Shown piece by piece: positions 60,845 to 64,000 of a stretch of DNA of 64,000 nt (positions within the stretch are counted from its first letter, which is position 1; the number at the start of each line of letters is the position of its first letter). The notes below the pieces were generated by a model. That model ran no database searches, was not told the DNA's origin, and saw nothing but the letters and a program-made list of their open reading frames with translations. The DNA is taken from assembly GCA_948470475.1 (NCBI GenBank), contig OX419337.1:682501-746500 (forward strand). The letters are read 5' to 3'. The stretch comes from Galaxea fascicularis. Its lineage: Eukaryota; Cnidaria; Anthozoa; Scleractinia; Euphylliidae. The position numbers and the translations under genes are program-made.

Positions 60845-62572
60845 TAATTGTAGCAAAGTTAACCCAAGAGACCTCCCTTCCCCCCTCCCCCCTTCCTGAA
60901 GTGATATTCAGGGAGGTCTTTTAAAAATAAAAGTGCCAGATAATGAACAACATGAAAGAAATAGAAGTTACAAACAATTAGCTAAAAAGGTACTAGTAAA
61001 CATAAACAAATGAAAAATATGAAAGTCGTGATGCTGTTTGAGTTTCTTATAGACAGCTCTAAATTGTTTCAGTCTGTCACAGTGTGATAGTGTGTTCTTT
61101 GCCTTCTCCAGTTCATTCTAACACGGGGCAATCTCAGGTTATGTCTTTGTCTTGTATTGTAGACTTTTTGTGGTCGTGAACTATGGTTTTTGTTAGAACC
61201 GTCAACACAGGATCGATTGTTTAAACGCTGATTTTTGTCTCATTCTTCTCGACAAATGCTATTTACAGATAAGTATAATTTCAGAGTTGAACAAAGAGTC
61301 TCCAGCAATCTGATTGGTTGAGCTATTCCTTGTAAAATAAAGAATAGTCTCCATATTCACCACATAAGGCGGTAAATATAAAGCGAAACAAAATGGCCCC
61401 GCAGGCGCATATAACCTTTACACCAGAACGGGCTCCTGAATGTGCCGATTACTGATTTCTCTGGCGTTGTTCAGCTCTGAAATTATACTTAAACAATTAT
61501 TCGCCTCAGACTCAGTGAATATTGTCGAATAATTACTCATTATAATCCATTGAATATTTTCACCCGCACGCGATTGGTCTAAATGCATCACGGAACTGAA
61601 TATGCGCCAGCTAAAACTAGGGAATATACCATGATATTTTTCGCGCCAAATGGAGACCATTGTTTTGTATGTTAACTTCACCTTCGGCGAATAATTGTTA
61701 ATTTTAAGAAAGAATGATTAAAGACTGTGTCACATATACAATAGTTAACTTTACTGTTTGATGTGTTTGTAGCAGTCGCGTCTCCAAGTTTAAATGTGTC
61801 TGTAGGAGTTCGAGAAGACGTCGCATAACTGTTGCTTGACCATTCATGTAAAGACGTGTTACCCTGGAGAACAGGCGTGGTCCCAGGAAGTCCCGTGTCA
61901 GTTGAAGTTGTGGTAGACGTCGTTGAATTGGTGCTGGGCGATTTACCTGAGGTTATGTTCCCTTGGGGGACAGGAGTGGATGTTGTCGTTGAGGGATGCC
62001 CAAGTGGCGTGGGATGATTTATACTGGATGGATGTGGCCAAGGCAACGGTGTTTCAACCAGGCCAGAAGAACTAGGCTTGGGACTAGGCCCTGGAGTGCT
62101 CATGTTCAGTGGCTGTGGGACTGGACCTGGTATTTCACCTCACGATGGCAAAAGAATCAAAATAGAGCGCCTTTCAACTGAGAGTCGTAAAACCAAAACC
62201 AAAGTAACCACCCTAACCAATAACAGCAGACACAAACAGTGCAATGAGCCAATCAGAATACAAAGCAATTCCATGTAGCCGGCGCAAACCGCGGGAAATT
62301 TGGTTGTGCAAGTCCTGATTGGTTTGGGTTTGTTTCTCATTGGATGAAAAAGTGGCGCGGCGCGAGTTTTGTTGGCCAATCACAGAGCGAAGCATTGAAA
62401 ACTGCTATAACACTGCAGAATAACAGACAGAAAGGTTTATGCTCGAAACTATAACCATTCTTAAGGATAATAACTTTTTGTACAGATGTAGGAATGTTGA
62501 CTCACCTCTAACTCCTGTTATGAAGATCCAGAAAAGAACTGGGAGGAGACGTAAACGGGCACTCATTTTCAT
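58574..62572 (-). CDS. secreted protein: mucin-like stalk, WSC-like domain, hedgehog-type Hint domain
   Basis: Four exons fit in phase: 62506-62572, 61755-62126, 59801-60106, 58574-59205; 458 codons plus stop. Residues 1-23 are a signal peptide (LRLLPVLFWIFITGVRG). Residues 24-146 are Ser/Thr/Pro-rich with several N-x-S/T sequons, probably an O-glycosylated stalk. Residues 155-245 form a four-Cys domain (VGCYRDSYVKPRPLPELIAD, IFGIQFYTECWSGAQAEETY) that resembles WSC-type domains. From residue 262 comes a Hint domain: CFPAVSRVTL, RVGDRV, LSAQHLIF, GIYAPLTAQGTLFVDGVLVS then CYA, and a hydrophobic tail ISWYALALMALTGAFV. Hint domains of hedgehog proteins cleave themselves at Cys-Phe and may attach a lipid; here Cys262 and His333 are kept, the Thr is Ser330 and the Asp is His307. 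Convergent with STT3A. Activity is inferred. Confidence 0.82.
60333..60535 (+). repeat. SINE-like tail
   Basis: GTAGGGGACATAGTGCCCCG is followed by AAAGCGCATTAGATCATTGC and AATGCGCTATAGAAATTG ending in TTACTTTACTTTA, a 3'-tail style seen in many tRNA-derived SINEs. The tRNA head was not found. It lies in an intron of the Hint gene. Confidence 0.5.
60787..60845 (+). repeat. (AAT)n microsatellite
   Basis: About 18 uninterrupted AAT units in the large intron of the Hint gene. Confidence 0.9.
61478..61705. mobile_element. inverted-repeat element with ACAATTATTCGCC ends
   Basis: TTAAACAATTATTCGCCTCA at the left pairs with GGCGAATAATTGTTAATTTT at the right (core AACAATTATTCGCC / GGCGAATAATTGTT). 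It lies in the intron just downstream of the stalk exon of the Hint gene, ending about 50 bp from that exon. Confidence 0.6.
62175..62410. repeat. dispersed CAATCA/GCGCG-rich repeat, second copy
   Basis: It has GCAGACACAAACAGTGCAAT, GCCAATCAGAATACAAAGC, AAAGTGGCGCGGCGCGAG and CAATCACAGAGCGAAGCA, the same motifs as 11062-11462. It fills most of the first intron of the Hint gene. Confidence 0.6.
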
Positions 62573-62734
62573 CTTTACTGTTGATGTAACGGGAGGAAAC
62601 ATAAAATCTATGGTCAAAACCGCATACGGAACAGAAATTTTTGAAAAGTTGTCCGACCCAGCTTTTATGTTCCAGTATCTTTTCCTAAAGCTCCAAATTG
62701 AAAAAAAAAAAACAGAAATTAAGCTTTGCCCTGA

Positions 62735-63400
62735 AGAAAACTTTACTCGATCGAAAATCTCAACCATCAAAACTCTCGGAATCTGGTTATCAACGGACCC
62801 AGAATCTACAGGTAACAGAAACTATTTGGAAAAAAAAAGTATAAACATTGCGCATCTGTCTCGGATGCTGGTCATTGCGTAGACTTAACCTTATTCCGCA
62901 AAATTACAGCCCTTAAATGCTTGGCTACCTCTCAAAAATAATTCAATTCTTGCCATGCGCCACTCCAATCCAACCCTAAATGCTAAAACACTAGGCGGAC
63001 ACGAACACACTTGAGGCAAAATGTTCAAGAAGCATTTAATCAATAGATTTCACTTCAGATTATTCCATCAAACTTTAACTACAAATGTATCCTTTAGTTA
63101 AAATGGGTTCAAGGAAGACGCAAGCTACGCCTTTTGTCACAGTGAACCAGAGGATTTACCACATATGTTATGGTTCTGCAAAATGAACGAATGTTTTTTG
63201 AAGAACATTATTTCGTTGCTAAAAGCATAACAACTCATTTATGTCTCTCCAGACTACACTCTAGACATTTCAACTGCCTTAGGTCTGAGGCCCAATTCCT
63301 TGGAATTCGAAACCGAAGCAAAACTGTCTGACTAAACTCCTTACTAGCGAGATATTTTGTCTCAGTCGGAGCAAACCAAAGAATCCAATAATTGAAAATT
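62735..63400 (+). pseudogene. decayed non-LTR retrotransposon (LINE) 3' part
   Basis: In shifting frames the plus strand gives KTLGIWLSTDPES, then LSRCWSLRRLNL-like and KITALKCLATSQ phrases, then FHFRLFHQTL and a SEPEDLPHMLWFCKMNECFL phrase. These follow the order of the C-terminal region of L1-type reverse transcriptase proteins (ktLGvwf, rrLtlfgKi, a Cys/His tail before the end). Stops at 62881 and elsewhere break it. It lies just upstream of the Hint gene start. Confidence 0.55.
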
Positions 63401-63639
63401 GTTCATGCCTTAAAAAACAATGCAAAATTAAAAGGTAGCGGAATCCTTGTCTCTTGAATAAGATTATTATTAATTCCAGGTTAACTTTTATATATTTTCC
63501 GGCTGTTGCTCCTTGTCCACTCTGAGTTGCATAGTTTCATCCCTTTCACTATTCTGACTTAAGTGTATCAGCAAAGATTATTTTAGAATTCTAACGTTCT
63601 TTCTATGATCTACACTTCTTTTACTTCTTGAGCCCAGGG

Positions 63640-64000
63640 AGGGGAGGGCAAATTGCTTATAAGCCGTATAGGTATGTGCCGCCCCATAGGGTAAGGTTTT
63701 TGAGCCGTCTTGGACCGAAACGGGTAAAGATTTTTACCATAATGGTTTGAAATCGGGTATGGTTTTCAGGGGAACCACGAGAGCGTATAAACGTTTTTGT
63801 GTTTTCAACTCCAAATGAATAATAGAGAAAGAAAAGTAAGAGAAATGTATCATTTGAGCTGAATTTTAATTACCAATTCTTGACTTCGACACTGATGAGA
63901 AGCTTGATTACGCCACAAGAAATTAGGCCAGAAGGAAAAATTTGTAACTGAAACGTCACGTCTTAAAACGGGTGTGGGGTTTGGGGTCGCAATTTCAAGA
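63640..64000 (+). repeat. dispersed G-rich repeat, long copy
   Basis: GTATAGGTATGTGCCGCCCC, GGTAAGGTTTTTGAGCCGTC and GAAATCGGGTATGGTTTTCAG then AACCACGAGAGCG run to the window end. It is the same family as the fragment at 1195-1273. Confidence 0.55.

Noticed and set aside
62439..62882. 147-codon plus-strand ORF as a gene
   Set aside because: Its first part is antisense to the signal-peptide exon of the Hint gene and its last part is a decayed LINE; there is no coherent domain.

Overview
The window is animal nuclear DNA from a cnidarian, most likely a stony coral. The genes are intron-rich with GT-AG splice sites, and the proteins are clearly metazoan (CLK/LAMMER kinase, mitochondrial ribosomal protein bL53m/MRPL53, the ciliary protein EFHC1, oligosaccharyltransferase STT3A). 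Introns and spacers are packed with short inverted-repeat elements, tRNA-derived SINEs and simple repeats of kinds I associate with anthozoan genomes. The species assignment is inference. Exon models were built by eye from splice sites, reading phase and protein similarity.

Layout. 1-10 kb: one unexplained exon at the left edge (minus strand), then repeat-rich spacer. 10.0-21.4 kb: a 13-exon CLK kinase, minus strand. 21.5-24.5 kb: three-exon MRPL53, plus strand, head-to-head with CLK (137 bp between start codons). 26.3-34.0 kb: EFHC1-like gene, minus strand, with three DM10 domains but no visible EF-hand; a 59-codon ORF starts 95 bp upstream in the opposite direction. 34.4-38.2 kb: spacer built largely of transposable elements. 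38.3-57.8 kb: 16-exon STT3A, plus strand. 58.6-62.6 kb: four-exon secreted protein, minus strand, made of a signal peptide, a Ser/Thr/Pro-rich stalk, a WSC-like Cys domain and a hedgehog-type Hint domain. 62.7-64 kb: decayed non-LTR retrotransposon and a dispersed repeat.

The most notable element is an antisense Ty3-type LTR retrotransposon in STT3A intron 5 (40758-49171). Its two 153-bp LTRs differ at two positions and it is flanked by a 4-bp duplication. Gag ends in a CCHC knuckle. Pol lies in the -1 frame behind a textbook G_GGA_AAC slippery heptamer and begins with a MYND-type zinc finger ahead of the protease. The gag frame is interrupted by a 1.46-kb TTAA-flanked DNA transposon, while pol is open throughout.

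The genes do not form a shared pathway: they cover splicing kinase signalling, mitochondrial translation, ciliary microtubules, N-glycosylation and an autoprocessing-type secreted protein. The secreted Hint protein carries N-glycosylation sequons and so could be a client of oligosaccharyltransferase, but nothing here shows a specific link.
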